Of a stretch of DNA of 64,000 bases, positions 1 to 9,434 are shown piece by piece. How positions within the stretch are numbered: the first letter of the stretch is position 1; every line of letters starts with the position of its first letter. Both the position numbers and the translations under genes were made by a program. The DNA is taken from positions 1-64,000 of the forward strand of contig NZ_RHFG01000003.1 in assembly GCF_004745485.1 (NCBI RefSeq). The letters run 5' to 3'. This DNA is from Brevibacterium sp. S22. Lineage in GTDB: Bacteria > Actinomycetota > Actinomycetes > Actinomycetales > Brevibacteriaceae. A model generated the notes under the pieces. The model searched no databases. It saw only the letters and a list, made by a program, of their open reading frames with translations, and had not been told where the DNA came from.

Positions 1-67
1 ACCCGTGATCGAAGAGTTCGACCGCGGCTTGGGCTTGCTCGTCGGTGATCAGACAGTTGTGACGCAT
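1..67 (-). CDS. IS3-like transposase OrfA, N-terminal fragment
   Basis: Minus-strand frame from an ATG at 67-65 to the window edge. It encodes MRHNCLITDEQAQAAVELFD followed by HG. The start of a helix-turn-helix such as OrfA of IS3-type elements looks like this (a short basic leader followed by an amphipathic helix). OrfA binds the terminal inverted repeat and, with OrfB, forms the transposase. The fragment is 22 codons only, so the family call rests mainly on the adjacent terminal repeat. Confidence 0.6.
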   Translation of the reverse strand, partial: MRHNCLITDEQAQAAVELFDHG

Positions 68-127
68 GGAGTGGTCCCTTCAAGTTGTCCTGTGTTAATC
101 ACAGTCCAACTTTCGGGGACCACTCCA
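1..127 (-). mobile_element. IS3-family insertion sequence, terminal part cut by window start
   Basis: The right edge of an insertion sequence. Read on the minus strand, the terminus starts TGGAGTGGTCCCCGAAAGTTGGAC at about 127, which resembles IS3-group ends in actinobacteria (a TG-start followed by CCCCGAAAGTTGGAC). A transposase gene starts 60 bp inside. An exact 12-bp inverted repeat (67-78 and 116-127), plus matching inner blocks, makes the whole 67-127 leader an imperfect palindrome. Only the end is visible, so completeness and target duplication cannot be judged. Confidence 0.7.
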
Positions 128-133
128 CGCTGG

Positions 134-156
134 GTTGTTAAGCCGCCGTCAGGTAG
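134..156. repeat. Half copy of the palindromic repeat seen at 9933-10008
   Basis: The stretch starts GTTGTTAAGCCGCCGTCAGG and matches one arm of the 76-bp palindrome at 9933-10008 (GTTGCTGAGCCGCCGTCAGG) with two mismatches. The other arm is missing exactly on the side where the insertion sequence ends at 127. This fits a palindrome downstream of ald interrupted by the element. Confidence 0.6.
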
Positions 157-204
157 TTCGGGGAGGGGAGAGGGCCGGTCACTCTCTCGCCTGGGTGCGA
201 ATCC

Positions 205-1323
205 TCAGTTCGCCAGTGCGTGTGCCACGGATACGGCTTCGAAGCCGAACGCCTCGGCGACGTTGTCATTGGTGACGTGGCCGTTGTGGACATTGAGTCC
301 GCGCGCCAGTGCCGAATCGTTCAACAACGCCTGGTGCCATCCCTGATCGGCGATCTTGACGGCAAAAGGCAGGGTCGCATTCGTCAGCGCAGCCGTGGCC
401 GTGTTCGGCACGGCTCCGGGCATGTTCGCCACGCAGTAGTACACCGAGTTGTGCACGGTGAACGTCGGATCATCATGAGTGGTCGGACGGGAGTTCTCGA
501 AGCAGCCGCCCTGGTCGATGGCGATGTCGACGAGAACCGAACCCGGTTTCATCCTGGCGACCATCTCATCGGTGACGAGCTTCGGCGCCTTCTTTCCCGG
601 GATGAGCACCGAACCGATGACGAGGTCGGCTGCGGCCAGAGACTTCGTGATCTCGTACTTGTTCGACACCTTCGTGGCGATCGCCCCGGCGAAGGTCTCG
701 TCGATCTGGCGCAGGCGGGGGATGTTGATGTCGATGACCTCGACGTTCGCCCCGAGGCCCAGCGCCATGCGTGCCGCATTCGTCCCGGCCACACCGGCGC
801 CGATGACGACGACGTTGGCGCGTTCGACTCCGGGCACTCCGGAGAGCAGGATTCCACGGCCGCCTTCGGCCTTTAGCAGGCTGTGGGCACCGACCTGAGT
901 CGACAGTCGGCCGGCGATCTCACTCATCGGGGCCAGCAGCGGCAGGCCGCCGCCGTCGGGAGCGACGGTCTCATAGGCAATCGCCGTGGTCCCGGCGTTC
1001 ATCAGGGCCTTGGTCAGCGCCTCATCGGCGGCGAGATGGAGGTAGGTGAACAGGACGAGGTCCTTGCGCAGGAAACCGTACTCTGAGGCGATGGGCTCCT
1101 TGACCTTGAGCACGAGGTCGCCGGCGGCCCAGGTCGCGGCGGCATCGGGGGCGACCTTTGCACCTGCCGTTTCGTATTCCGCATCGGTGATGAAGGAGCC
1201 TTCGCCGGCTCCGGCCTGGACGGTGACCTCGTGTCCGTGGGCGACGAGTTCGTGGACGCCGGCAGCGGTGATAGCGACTCGGAACTCGTTGTTCTTGACC
1301 TCGGTGGGCACTGAAATGCGCAT
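205..1323 (-). CDS. ald: Alanine dehydrogenase
   Basis: NAD-dependent alanine dehydrogenase (L-alanine + NAD+ + H2O to pyruvate + NH4+ + NADH), cytosolic, linking alanine to nitrogen and carbon flow. The 372 residues match the family length (371 in M. tuberculosis). Catalytic positions can be read directly: Arg15, Lys75 in KVKEP and His96 in YLHLA. A Rossmann motif [11 protein letters not shown] lies near residue 176, and DIAIDQGG carries the conserved Asp near 270. The ATG at 1323 has a purine-rich upstream stretch (AGGAGAGAAGGAC). It is transcribed alone, away from the glnA2 operon. No adjacent aldR-like activator is visible, but a dyad lies 90-110 bp upstream. Confidence 0.96.
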   Translation of the reverse strand: MRISVPTEVKNNEFRVAITAAGVHELVAHGHEVTVQAGAGEGSFITDAEYETAGAKVAPDAAATWAAGDLVLKVKEPIASEYGFLRKDLVLFTYLHLAADEALTKALMNAGTTAIAYETVAPDGGGLPLLAPMSEIAGRLSTQVGAHSLLKAEGGRGILLSGVPGVERANVVVIGAGVAGTNAARMALGLGANVEVIDINIPRLRQIDETFAGAIATKVSNKYEITKSLAAADLVIGSVLIPGKKAPKLVTDEMVARMKPGSVLVDIAIDQGGCFENSRPTTHDDPTFTVHNSVYYCVANMPGAVPNTATAALTNATLPFAVKIADQGWHQALLNDSALARGLNVHNGHVTNDNVAEAFGFEAVSVAHALAN

Positions 1324-1642
1324 TGCTGTCCTTCTCTCCTGATGATGTGCCGCAGGGGCGGAGGCGACCGACTTCTCCGTCGGCCGTCGATGGTGACAAC
1401 TCTATTCCTTTGAAGGTTTGGAGAGCAAACCTTTAGATCTGTTTTCGTCATCTCAAATACGGAATCAGTGTGTCTGAGTACCAGATAACGCGGAATACAT
1501 GATTCCAGTCGGGGAGAGACAGCACTATAGGTGCAGATAAGAGGATGGATGGAGAGTCAGCAGCACGTGCCGTCAGTTCGGCTCCTGAAACGGTAAGCTG
1601 AAAGTGTCAATGCAGAACCCTGCCGAGGAGGGAAGGCTAGCC
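1324..1642. other. Divergent intergenic region between ald and the glnA2 operon
   Basis: A 319-bp non-coding stretch that must hold promoters for both directions. The only strong structure is the dyad at 1413-1433. I do not see a convincing paired -35/-10 for the rightward operon, nor a small gene. Confidence 0.5.
1413..1433. promoter_or_regulatory. Inverted repeat upstream of ald, candidate operator
   Basis: A perfect dyad AAGGTTTG-N5-CAAACCTT centred about 100 bp before the ald start codon. Lrp-family AldR activators bind upstream of ald in mycobacteria; whether this dyad is such a site is inference. Confidence 0.4.
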
Positions 1643-1846
1643 ATGGGACTCTACGAAGATATCGACGACCCGAACTCGAAGTATTACTTCAACCTCGAGA
1701 CGAACACCGTCGAAAAGGGGCTGGTCAGCGATTGGACCCACCGCATGGGTCCATACGAGACCGAGGAAGTTGCCCGCGCCGCACTGGAGAAGGCACGGGA
1801 GCGCAGTCAGAAGTGGGACGATGACGACGAGAAGTGGAACGGCTGA
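1643..1846 (+). CDS. Small conserved acidic protein upstream of glnA2 (SPOR-like)
   Basis: A 67-residue soluble protein, MGLYEDIDDPNSKYYFNLET..., rich in acidic residues and ending in a DDDDEKWNG tail. Actinobacterial genomes carry similar 60-70 residue proteins beside glnA2, often labelled SPOR-domain proteins; the function is unknown. The ATG at 1643 is preferred over an in-frame GTG at 1604 because a GGAGGGAAGG ribosome-binding stretch lies 6-15 nt before it. Its stop codon abuts the glnA2 ATG directly (TGAATG), so the two genes are very probably co-translated. No signal peptide or membrane segment. Confidence 0.8.
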   Translation: MGLYEDIDDPNSKYYFNLETNTVEKGLVSDWTHRMGPYETEEVARAALEKARERSQKWDDDDEKWNG

Positions 1847-3205
1847 ATGTCGCGTCAGGAGGAATTCGTTCTCAGGACGGTCGAGGATCGTGAAGTCCGA
1901 TTCATCCGACTCTGGTTCACCGATGTCCTCGGACAGCTGAAGTCCGTGGCCATCGTCCCCGCCGAACTCGAAGGTGCCTTCTCCGAAGGCATCGGGTTCG
2001 ACGGCTCGGCAGTCGAGGGACTGTCGCGGGTGTTCGAGGCCGATATGGTGCTCAAGCCCGACCCCTCGACGTTCTCCTTGCTGCCCTGGCGCGGGGAGAC
2101 CGAACCGACCGGGCGGATGTTCTGTGACATCCATGTGCCCGGCGGCGAGCCGGCGCCGGCGGATCCGCGCAACGTCCTCAAACGCACTCTGGCGAAGGCC
2201 GCTGAACGCGGTTTCACCTTCTATGTGCATCCTGAGATCGAGTTCTACCTGTTCAAAACCGACAACCTCGACCCCGTCTCCGGGATCAGTGACGGTACCG
2301 CGCCGATGCCCGTCGACACGGCCGGCTATTTCGATCATGTCAACGGCGGCACGGCCAATGACTTCCGTCGGGAAGCAGTCACCATGCTCGAAGCCATGGG
2401 ACTGTCCGTGGAGTTCTCCCACCATGAGGCCGGACCCGGTCAGAACGAGATCGACCTGCGCTACGCCGATGCACTGACGATGGCCGACAACGTCATGACG
2501 TTCCGATCGGTCATCAAAGAGGTGGCGATCTCTCAAGGTGTCTACGCCTCGTTCATGCCCAAACCGATGGCCGCACACCCGGGCAACGGGATGCACACTC
2601 ATGTTTCGCTGTTCGAGGGTGAGAACAACGCCTTCTTCGAGCCGGGAGCTGAATATCAGCTGTCGAAGACAGGCCGCCAGTTCATCGCCGGACTTCTCAC
2701 CCACGCCGCTGAGATCTCAGCGGTGACCAACCAGCACGTGAACTCCTATAAGCGGTTGTGGACCGGTCATGAGGCCCCGTCCTATATCTCCTGGGGCCAC
2801 CGCAACCGCTCCGCCCTCGTGAGAGTGCCGCAGTACAACTCCGGAAAGTCCTCATCCGCACGAGTCGAATACCGTGCACTGGACTCCGCAGCGAACCCGT
2901 ACCTGTCATATGCCCTTATGCTCGCGGCAGGGCTCAAAGGGGTCGAAGAGGGCTATGAACTGCCCGAAGAGGCCGAGGACAATGTCTGGCAGCTCTCCGA
3001 CACCGAACGCCGAGCAATGGGCATCGAGGCGCTGCCGCGCAGCCTGTCCCATGCTCTGGAGCTGATGGAAGGCTCAGACCTCGCCGCCGAGACCCTGGGC
3101 GAGGAAGTGTTCGACTTCTTCCTGCGCAACAAACGCCAGGAATGGACCGACTACCGTGCGCAGGTGACTCCGTACGAACTCGCCAAGCACTTCACCTCGA
3201 TGTGA
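1847..3205 (+). CDS. glnA2: Glutamine synthetase-like protein GlnA2
   Basis: Type I glutamine synthetase fold, 452 residues, ATP-dependent gamma-glutamyl ligase. Visible motifs: an N-terminal beta-grasp with GFDGSAVEG, HPEIEFYLF, HHEAGPGQNEIDLRY (metal and glutamate site), MPKPMAAHPGNGMHTHVSL and GHRNRSALVRVP. The position aligned to the adenylylation tyrosine of GlnA1 is Trp (NVWQLSDTE), so this paralogue is probably not regulated by the adjacent GlnE. Streptomyces GlnA2 has been reported to glutamylate polyamines rather than ammonia, so a classical glutamine synthetase role should not be assumed. It follows the small gene without a gap and overlaps the glnE start. Confidence 0.93.
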   Translation: MSRQEEFVLRTVEDREVRFIRLWFTDVLGQLKSVAIVPAELEGAFSEGIGFDGSAVEGLSRVFEADMVLKPDPSTFSLLPWRGETEPTGRMFCDIHVPGGEPAPADPRNVLKRTLAKAAERGFTFYVHPEIEFYLFKTDNLDPVSGISDGTAPMPVDTAGYFDHVNGGTANDFRREAVTMLEAMGLSVEFSHHEAGPGQNEIDLRYADALTMADNVMTFRSVIKEVAISQGVYASFMPKPMAAHPGNGMHTHVSLFEGENNAFFEPGAEYQLSKTGRQFIAGLLTHAAEISAVTNQHVNSYKRLWTGHEAPSYISWGHRNRSALVRVPQYNSGKSSSARVEYRALDSAANPYLSYALMLAAGLKGVEEGYELPEEAEDNVWQLSDTERRAMGIEALPRSLSHALELMEGSDLAAETLGEEVFDFFLRNKRQEWTDYRAQVTPYELAKHFTSM

Positions 3206-6200
3206 TGGCCGGAATCACCTCACGCACCACCAGCATCCCGGACGCGACCGCCCGCTTCCTCCATGAGCTCGACGAGTTCCTCGGCCAGCCTTTGGCCACG
3301 GACTCGCGATTCATCGACCTGCTCATGGCCACACCCGACCCGCATGGGGCGGCGCTGGGCCTGCTGCGAGTGGTCGAAGCGGCAGGGGAGGACTCCGCGG
3401 CGCTGCTGGACGCTGTGAGGTCGGAATCGCAGAGCGATCTGGCCGAGGACGAACTCAACCGTCCGCTCCTGGCCCGCTTGCTCGCAGTCCTCGGAACTTC
3501 GGAGGCGATGGTCGACCACCTCGTCCGACATCCCGACTCATTGCCCCTGCTGCTCGCCCCAGACCCGTTCCTGTTGATCTCCACCCCGGCCGCGTCAGCG
3601 GTCTCCCTGCGTGCCGAGATGCTCACGGCGGTCGGCGCGGATCCGGACGATCCGGCCCCGCGCTCCACAATGACTGGTGATGAAGGTGTCAAAGCTCTGC
3701 GCCGCAACTACCGTGACGCAGTCCTCCGCCTCGTCGCCGATGACCTGTCCGCAGAATCCCCGGAAGAGATCGTCGACCATGTCATGGCCGTCCTGTCCGA
3801 CCTGGCCGCTGCCGCGCTGGACACAGCCCTGGCCATCGCGCGTGCCGAACTCGACGAGGCGGCCGACATCCGTCTGGCAGTCATCGCCCTGGGCAAGACC
3901 GGAGCACGAGAGCTCAACTACGTCTCCGACGTCGACGTCGTCTTCGTCCTCGACTCCGTAGAGACCGAGGGAGCCAGGACCTCAGCCACCGACCTCGCCC
4001 AACGCATGCGCAGCATCCTCTCCGACGCCGGAGGCGAACCCGCACTGTGGGAAGTCGATACGGCGCTGCGCCCCGAAGGCAAAGCCGGAGCACTCGTGCG
4101 AACGCTGTCTGAGTTCGAACACTATTACGACGAAATCGCCGAGAACTGGGAATTCCAAGCCCTGCTCAAGGCCCGACCCGTCGCCGGTGACGTCGAGGTG
4201 GGCGAGGCATTCTCCGAATCGCTGCTCCCGATGGTCTGGCAGGCTGCCAGCCGTTCGGGCTTCATCGATGGGATCCGGGCAATGCGCCGACGTGTCGTCG
4301 ACCTGATCCCAGCCGTCGAAGCTCCTCGTCAGATCAAACTGGGTCGCGGCGGACTGCGTGACGTCGAGTTCTCCGCACAGATGCTCCAGCTCGTCCACGG
4401 ACGCAATGATGAGGACATCCGCACTCCGAACACTCTCGTCGCACTCGGCGAACTGGGAGAACACGGGTATATCGGCCAGCAGGACGCCTCCGTGTTCTCC
4501 ACCGCCTACCGGTTCATGCGCGTCGTCGAACACCGAGTGCAGATCCCGCGGATGATGCGCAATGCGCTCATCCCCGACGACGAAGCCAAGCTGCGGGTGC
4601 TGGCCCGTTCCGTCTTCCGTTCCGGTTCTCGAACCGGAGACCGTCTCGAAGAGACCCGCCGGGACTATGCGAAACAGGTCACACGCCTCCACGAACAGAT
4701 CTTCTATCGACCCATCCTCGAGGCGGCTGTCGGCATCCACGGAGCCGTTGTGGATGCTCAGAAGCGGGGATCGAGCCTGCAGGCGGCAGCCGATCGTCTC
4801 CAAGCGTTCGGCTACGTCGACCCGCAGGGGGCATTGGGTCATATCAAGGCGCTGACCACAGGAATGTCGCGCACCGCAATGGTCATCAAGCAGGTGCTTC
4901 CGGCACTGCTCGACTGGTTCTCCGATGGGGTCGAACCCGACCGGGCGCTGCTGGCCTTCCGCCGCCTGAGCGAATCGCTGTCATCGTCGGGATGGTTCCT
5001 CAAGATGCTCCGTGATTCCGGGCTGGCATCCAAGTCGGTGGCCGAAGTGCTCTCACTGTCCGGCTATGCGACCGAACTGCTGCTGCGCCAGCCGGCTGCC
5101 GTGGCCTGGCTGGATCGTCATGCGAACCTCGAGGCTCGTGATCTGAAGATCCTCAACGCCGAGGTCGACGGACTGCTCCGACGCCATGGTGCCGAAGCGG
5201 TGACACCCATCCGTGAGACCTACAGTCGGGAACTGCTGCGCATCGCTCTGCGCGACGTCCTGGGAGTCGGAGATCGGGCCGAGATACCCGGCGATCTCTC
5301 CGACCTCATGGACCTGGCCGTGCGCGGTGCTCTGCAGGCCATCCGAACAGATCTCGACGGCCCCGAGACCCCGGACTACGAATTCGGGATCATCGCCATG
5401 GGCCGTTGGGGCGGCCGTGAGATCGGCTACTTCTCCGACGCCGATGCGATGTTCGTGTACCGCCCCTCAGACGACGATCTTGATGCGGAGAGCCGCGGGA
5501 AGCTGAGCAAGCACGTGACGAAGGTGGCCCTCCAGCTGTCCTCCCGTCTCAAGGCCAGCGAAGGGGCTCAGGGAGTGGACCTCGACGCGGATCTGCGCCC
5601 CGAAGGCAAGAACGGTCCGTTGGTGCGCAGCTTCTCGTCCTACCAGGCCTACTATGCGAAGTGGTCGCAGCCGTGGGAGGCTCAGGCACTGCTGCGTGCA
5701 CGTCCGGTCGCCGGCGACGACGGACTCATCGCCGATTTCCTTTCGCTGATCGATCCGCTGCGGTATCCGGTGGAGATGCCGCAGAAGGCATTGACTCAGG
5801 TGCGCACGCTCAAGGCGCGAATGGAGGACGAACGTCTGCCGCGCAATGCGGACAAACGCCGTCATCTCAAGCTCGGCCGAGGCGGCCTCTCCGATGTCGA
5901 ATGGACCGTGCAGCTGCTGCAGCTCCAACACGGGCATCGAGTGGAAGGGCTGCACACGACCTCGACGCTGCCGGCTCTCGATGCGGCCATGGACGCCGAC
6001 CTGCTGCCGCCCGAAGGTGCCGAACAGCTGGCCGCTGCGTGGCAGCTCGCGACAGATGTGCGTTCAGCCGTGATGCTCTTCCGCGGTCGCACTGCCGAAT
6101 CGCTGCCTGTCGACCACACGGAACTCGAAGCTGCGGCCCGACTGCTCGGCTATCCGGCCGGAGCGGGCCATGACCTCGAAGACGACTATCTGCGCACCAC

Positions 6201-6246
6201 CAGGCACGCTCGATCTGTGATGGAACACCGCTTCTACGACTTCTGA
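3205..6246 (+). CDS. glnE: Bifunctional glutamine synthetase adenylyltransferase/adenylyl-removing enzyme
   Basis: GlnE adds AMP to, or removes it from, the regulatory tyrosine of dodecameric glutamine synthetase. The 1013-residue protein contains two nucleotidyltransferase domains: GARELNYVSDVDVVF near residue 232 (adenylyl-removing half) and GGREIGYFSDADAMF near 735 (adenylyl-transferring half). Each is followed by a LKLGRGGLxDVE-type helical motif (KLGRGGLRDVEF, KLGRGGLSDVEW). The ATG at 3205 overlaps the glnA2 stop (TGATG), implying translational coupling. An in-frame ATG at 3142 lies deep inside glnA2 and is rejected. The likely substrate is GlnA1 at 7922-9346, which has the target tyrosine; GlnA2 does not. 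Confidence 0.96.
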   Translation: MAGITSRTTSIPDATARFLHELDEFLGQPLATDSRFIDLLMATPDPHGAALGLLRVVEAAGEDSAALLDAVRSESQSDLAEDELNRPLLARLLAVLGTSEAMVDHLVRHPDSLPLLLAPDPFLLISTPAASAVSLRAEMLTAVGADPDDPAPRSTMTGDEGVKALRRNYRDAVLRLVADDLSAESPEEIVDHVMAVLSDLAAAALDTALAIARAELDEAADIRLAVIALGKTGARELNYVSDVDVVFVLDSVETEGARTSATDLAQRMRSILSDAGGEPALWEVDTALRPEGKAGALVRTLSEFEHYYDEIAENWEFQALLKARPVAGDVEVGEAFSESLLPMVWQAASRSGFIDGIRAMRRRVVDLIPAVEAPRQIKLGRGGLRDVEFSAQMLQLVHGRNDEDIRTPNTLVALGELGEHGYIGQQDASVFSTAYRFMRVVEHRVQIPRMMRNALIPDDEAKLRVLARSVFRSGSRTGDRLEETRRDYAKQVTRLHEQIFYRPILEAAVGIHGAVVDAQKRGSSLQAAADRLQAFGYVDPQGALGHIKALTTGMSRTAMVIKQVLPALLDWFSDGVEPDRALLAFRRLSESLSSSGWFLKMLRDSGLASKSVAEVLSLSGYATELLLRQPAAVAWLDRHANLEARDLKILNAEVDGLLRRHGAEAVTPIRETYSRELLRIALRDVLGVGDRAEIPGDLSDLMDLAVRGALQAIRTDLDGPETPDYEFGIIAMGRWGGREIGYFSDADAMFVYRPSDDDLDAESRGKLSKHVTKVALQLSSRLKASEGAQGVDLDADLRPEGKNGPLVRSFSSYQAYYAKWSQPWEAQALLRARPVAGDDGLIADFLSLIDPLRYPVEMPQKALTQVRTLKARMEDERLPRNADKRRHLKLGRGGLSDVEWTVQLLQLQHGHRVEGLHTTSTLPALDAAMDADLLPPEGAEQLAAAWQLATDVRSAVMLFRGRTAESLPVDHTELEAAARLLGYPAGAGHDLEDDYLRTTRHARSVMEHRFYDF

Positions 6247-6303
6247 CGCATCACCCCGGCAGTATGTCCTCGAGCGGAACCGAATCTGCCGACCGTCGAA
6301 CGC

Positions 6304-7770
6304 TCAGTCCTCGAATTCGAGCCCGAGCAGGGCGTTCTCGACGACCTCGGGCAGGGCCGGATGGATCCAATACTGTCCGGTGGCCACCTCATCGGCTTTC
6401 TGACCGAAGGCCATCGCCTGGATGAGCGGTTGGATGAGCATCGATGCTTCATGCCCGACGATATGCGCACCCAGGATGTGGCGGGTGCCGCGGTCGGCGA
6501 TGATCTTCACGATTCCCGGATCATCGGCCATCGCCCAGCCATAGGCGACATCGGAGAACTTCTGCACCTTCACCGTGACGTGGTGGCCGGCCTCCGTGGC
6601 CTGCGCCTCTGTCATTCCCACATAGGAGACCTGAGGGGAGGAGAACACGGCACCGGGAACGGCATGGTGATTGACGACAGCGAGGTCGCGGACTCGAGCA
6701 CTTCCCGGCGCCCCCGCCGCGACGTCTGCGGCCAGATTGCGCCCGACGATCTTCGCTTCGTGGTTGGCGACATGTTTGAGCTGGTGAGGTGAGGAGATGT
6801 CGCCGAGTGCGAACACTCCCGGAACGGGTTGACCGGCGGAGAGGACTCGTTGGTGCTCGTCGACGGACAGACGCCTGCCGTCGGTGATGTCGAAGCCGGC
6901 GGCCCCGACGTCGAGCTCGCCGGTGTTGGGGACCCGTCCCGTGGCCACGAGCACGCCGTCAGCGGTGATCGTCTCCGGCAGGTCCACCTCGGCGAGGCGC
7001 CCGCTGGGTTCGAGGGTCAGCGTGACCTCACCATCGGCGATGTCGATCTGCTTCGACTGAGCCCCGTGAAGAACCGTATGCGAGGCTCCGAAGACCCGGG
7101 TGAATTCCTCGGCGGCCTCCTCATCGATATTGCCCAGGAGGCGGGGCCCACGGGCCAGGACGGTCACCTCGGTGCCGAGAGAGGCGAAGACATGGGCGAA
7201 TTCCATGGCGACGATCCCAGAGCCGATGATGATCAGGCGCCCCGGCTGCTCGGAACGGCGCATCACCGTGTTCGAAGTGAACACCGGGTAGTCGTCGGTA
7301 TCGATGCGGGCCGTGTCGAGCCCGGCGATGTCGGGGATTCTCGGATGCGCGCCGGCGGCGATGACGATGCGATCGGCGGTGATCTCCTCCCCGGAGGCGG
7401 TGTGTACGGTCTTCTCTCCGGTGAAGTGAACATGTTCGGGGACGACGGTGATATTGGGTTGGCGATCGCTGCTGCGGTATTCGCGTCCTCCGGACTCGAT
7501 CGCGTCGACGCGAGAGAAGATGCGCTCCTGGAGTCCTGCCCAATCGACTTCGGGGTGGGTCGGAGTCAGATTGTAACGGTCAGCCTGGGTGGCCTGCTCG
7601 GCAAGGGTTGCGGGGTAGACGAACATCTTCGTCGGAATGCAGCCGACGTTGAGGCAGGTGCCGCCGAAGTGCCATTCCTCAGCGATGGCGGTCTTCAGTC
7701 CCGCGAATCGCTTGTCGAGGAACATATTTCCCGAACCGGTGCCGATGAGCAGCAGGTCATAGTGCGTCAA
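6304..7770 (-). CDS. mtr: Mycothione reductase
   Basis: NADPH-dependent flavin disulfide reductase that regenerates mycothiol, the actinobacterial glutathione substitute. The 488 residues carry an N-terminal FAD motif GTGSGN, the redox pair Cys39/Cys44 in GTCLNVGCIPTK, an NAD(P) motif GSGIVAMEFAHVFASLG, and the C-terminal catalytic His-Glu pair in HPALPEVVENALLGL. The MFVYPA residues after the redox site are typical of Mtr rather than dihydrolipoamide dehydrogenase. The start is taken as TTG at 7770 because GAAGGG lies 6 nt upstream; the longer frame to 7839 runs into the glnA terminator hairpin. Convergent with glnE, 57 bp apart. Confidence 0.92.
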   Translation of the reverse strand: MTHYDLLLIGTGSGNMFLDKRFAGLKTAIAEEWHFGGTCLNVGCIPTKMFVYPATLAEQATQADRYNLTPTHPEVDWAGLQERIFSRVDAIESGGREYRSSDRQPNITVVPEHVHFTGEKTVHTASGEEITADRIVIAAGAHPRIPDIAGLDTARIDTDDYPVFTSNTVMRRSEQPGRLIIIGSGIVAMEFAHVFASLGTEVTVLARGPRLLGNIDEEAAEEFTRVFGASHTVLHGAQSKQIDIADGEVTLTLEPSGRLAEVDLPETITADGVLVATGRVPNTGELDVGAAGFDITDGRRLSVDEHQRVLSAGQPVPGVFALGDISSPHQLKHVANHEAKIVGRNLAADVAAGAPGSARVRDLAVVNHHAVPGAVFSSPQVSYVGMTEAQATEAGHHVTVKVQKFSDVAYGWAMADDPGIVKIIADRGTRHILGAHIVGHEASMLIQPLIQAMAFGQKADEVATGQYWIHPALPEVVENALLGLEFED

Positions 7771-7828
7771 AGTCAATCCCTTCGATGATGCGCGATCCGG
7801 CGGGCCGTGTCTGCGGCCGCAGAGCCGT

Positions 7829-7862
7829 GAGGGCGTCACGGGTATGAACCCGTGACGCCCTC
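7829..7862 (-). terminator. Hairpin downstream of glnA
   Basis: A perfect 15-bp stem GAGGGCGTCACGGGT with an ATGA loop, 60 bp after the glnA stop codon and upstream of mtr. It lacks an obvious U-tract on the minus strand. Likely ends glnA transcription and insulates mtr. Confidence 0.8.
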
Positions 7863-7921
7863 ACTCTATTCCACTCGGTCGCCGAGTCTCAGCTCGACGG
7901 GGGATCGGCCGTCGGTGAAGG

Positions 7922-9346
7922 TCAGAGTGCGTAGTAGAGCTCGAACTCCGTCGGGGTCGGACGCAGGCGTGCGACATCGAGTTCGTTCTCACGTTTGATG
8001 CGGATCCACGTCTCGATGAGGTCGGGAGTGAACACATCGCCGGCGGTCAGGAAGTCGTGGTCCTTCTCCAGCTCGTTGAGCGCCTCGTCGAGCGTGCCGG
8101 GAACGAGTTTGATGTCCTTGGCCTCCTCCGGCGGGAGCTCGTAGAGGTCCTTGTCGATGGGCTCCGGCGGTTCGATGCGGTTGCGGATTCCGTCGAGCCC
8201 GGCCATGAGCTGGGCCGAGAAAGCGAGGTAGGGGTTCGACGATGGGTCCGGAACGCGGAATTCGAGACGCTTGGCCTTCGGCGAGGTTCCGGTCACAGGA
8301 ATGCGGATCGCAGCCGAACGGTTGCGAGCGGAGTAGACGAGGTTGACCGGAGCCTCATAGCCGGGCACGAGGCGGCGGTAGGAGTTGATCGTCGGGTTCG
8401 TGAACGCCAGCACCGCTCCGGCGTGTTCGATCAGCCCGCCGATGTACCAGCGCGCAAGATCGGAGAGTCCTCCATAGCCGTTCTCATCATAGAAGAGAGG
8501 CTCGCCGTTCTTCCACAGCGACTGGTGGCAATGCATACCCGAACCGTTGTCGTCGAAGAGCGGCTTGGGCATGAAGGTTGCGGACTTGCCGAGTTCGTAG
8601 GCGCGGTTCTTGATCACATACTTGAAGTCCAGCAACTGATCACCGGCGTGCTGCAGAGTCTTGAACTTGTAGTTGATCTCCTGCTGGCCGGCGGTGCCCA
8701 CCTCATGGTGCGCACGCTCCATCTCGAAACCTATCTGTTCGAGCATGAGCGACATGTCATCGCGGATATCCGCGTACTGGTCCTGAGGCGAGACCGGGAA
8801 GTAGCCGCCCTTGAACGGGGTCTTGTAACCCTGGTTTCCACCCTCTTCGTCGCGTCCGGTGTCCCACGCGGCTTCCTTGGACCCGATCTGGTAAAAGCTG
8901 CTGCCGGGGGTGTTCTCGTAGCGGATGGAGTCAAAGAGGTAGAACTCGGCTTCGGCACCGAAGAAGACGGTGTCGGCGATTCCGGTCGACTCGAGGTAGG
9001 CCTCGGCCTTCGCGGCCACCTGACGGGGATCACGTGAGTAGGGCTCGTCGGTGAAAGGGTCGACGATGGAGTGCGTGACGACCAGCGTCTTGGCCTCACG
9101 GAACGGATCGATGTAGGCGGAGCTGACATCGGCGAGCAGCTTCATATCCGATTCATGGATGCCTTGAAAGCCTGTGATGGAGGACCCGTCGAAGAGCAGA
9201 CCTTCGGTGATCTCCTCAGTGCCGTAGGAGGCGGCGGGGAGGTTGAAGTGCTGGACCACACCGGGCAGGTCGCAGAACCGGACATCGACGAATTTGACGT
9301 CATTGTCCGATATGTAGTTGACGAGTTCTTCAGCAGACGAGAACAC
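7922..9346 (-). CDS. glnA: Glutamine synthetase type I
   Basis: Main ammonia-assimilating glutamine synthetase (glutamate + NH3 + ATP to glutamine), cytosolic dodecamer, 474 residues as in the beta-subtype. Motifs: GFQGIHESD in the beta-grasp, [53 protein letters not shown] and [11 protein letters not shown]. The adenylylation tyrosine is present at about residue 402 ([10 protein letters not shown]), so GlnE control is expected. The GTG start at 9346 has AGGAGA upstream. The promoter region carries two 11-bp-spaced GAAAC boxes like GlnR sites. Order lipA-DUF4191-RDD-glnA matches mycobacteria. Confidence 0.97.
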   Translation of the reverse strand: MFSSAEELVNYISDNDVKFVDVRFCDLPGVVQHFNLPAASYGTEEITEGLLFDGSSITGFQGIHESDMKLLADVSSAYIDPFREAKTLVVTHSIVDPFTDEPYSRDPRQVAAKAEAYLESTGIADTVFFGAEAEFYLFDSIRYENTPGSSFYQIGSKEAAWDTGRDEEGGNQGYKTPFKGGYFPVSPQDQYADIRDDMSLMLEQIGFEMERAHHEVGTAGQQEINYKFKTLQHAGDQLLDFKYVIKNRAYELGKSATFMPKPLFDDNGSGMHCHQSLWKNGEPLFYDENGYGGLSDLARWYIGGLIEHAGAVLAFTNPTINSYRRLVPGYEAPVNLVYSARNRSAAIRIPVTGTSPKAKRLEFRVPDPSSNPYLAFSAQLMAGLDGIRNRIEPPEPIDKDLYELPPEEAKDIKLVPGTLDEALNELEKDHDFLTAGDVFTPDLIETWIRIKRENELDVARLRPTPTEFELYYAL

Positions 9347-9434
9347 TTAGGTCTCCTAGTTCGTGTACGGTGGCCGTTTGTCCTGACCACGGTCAATCCT
9401 AGTCGCCGAAGAATGAAGTAGTGATGTCGCCCAT

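Noticed and set aside
3142..3204. Earlier ATG for glnE
   Set aside because: Inside conserved glnA2 codons; the TGATG overlap at 3205 explains the start better.
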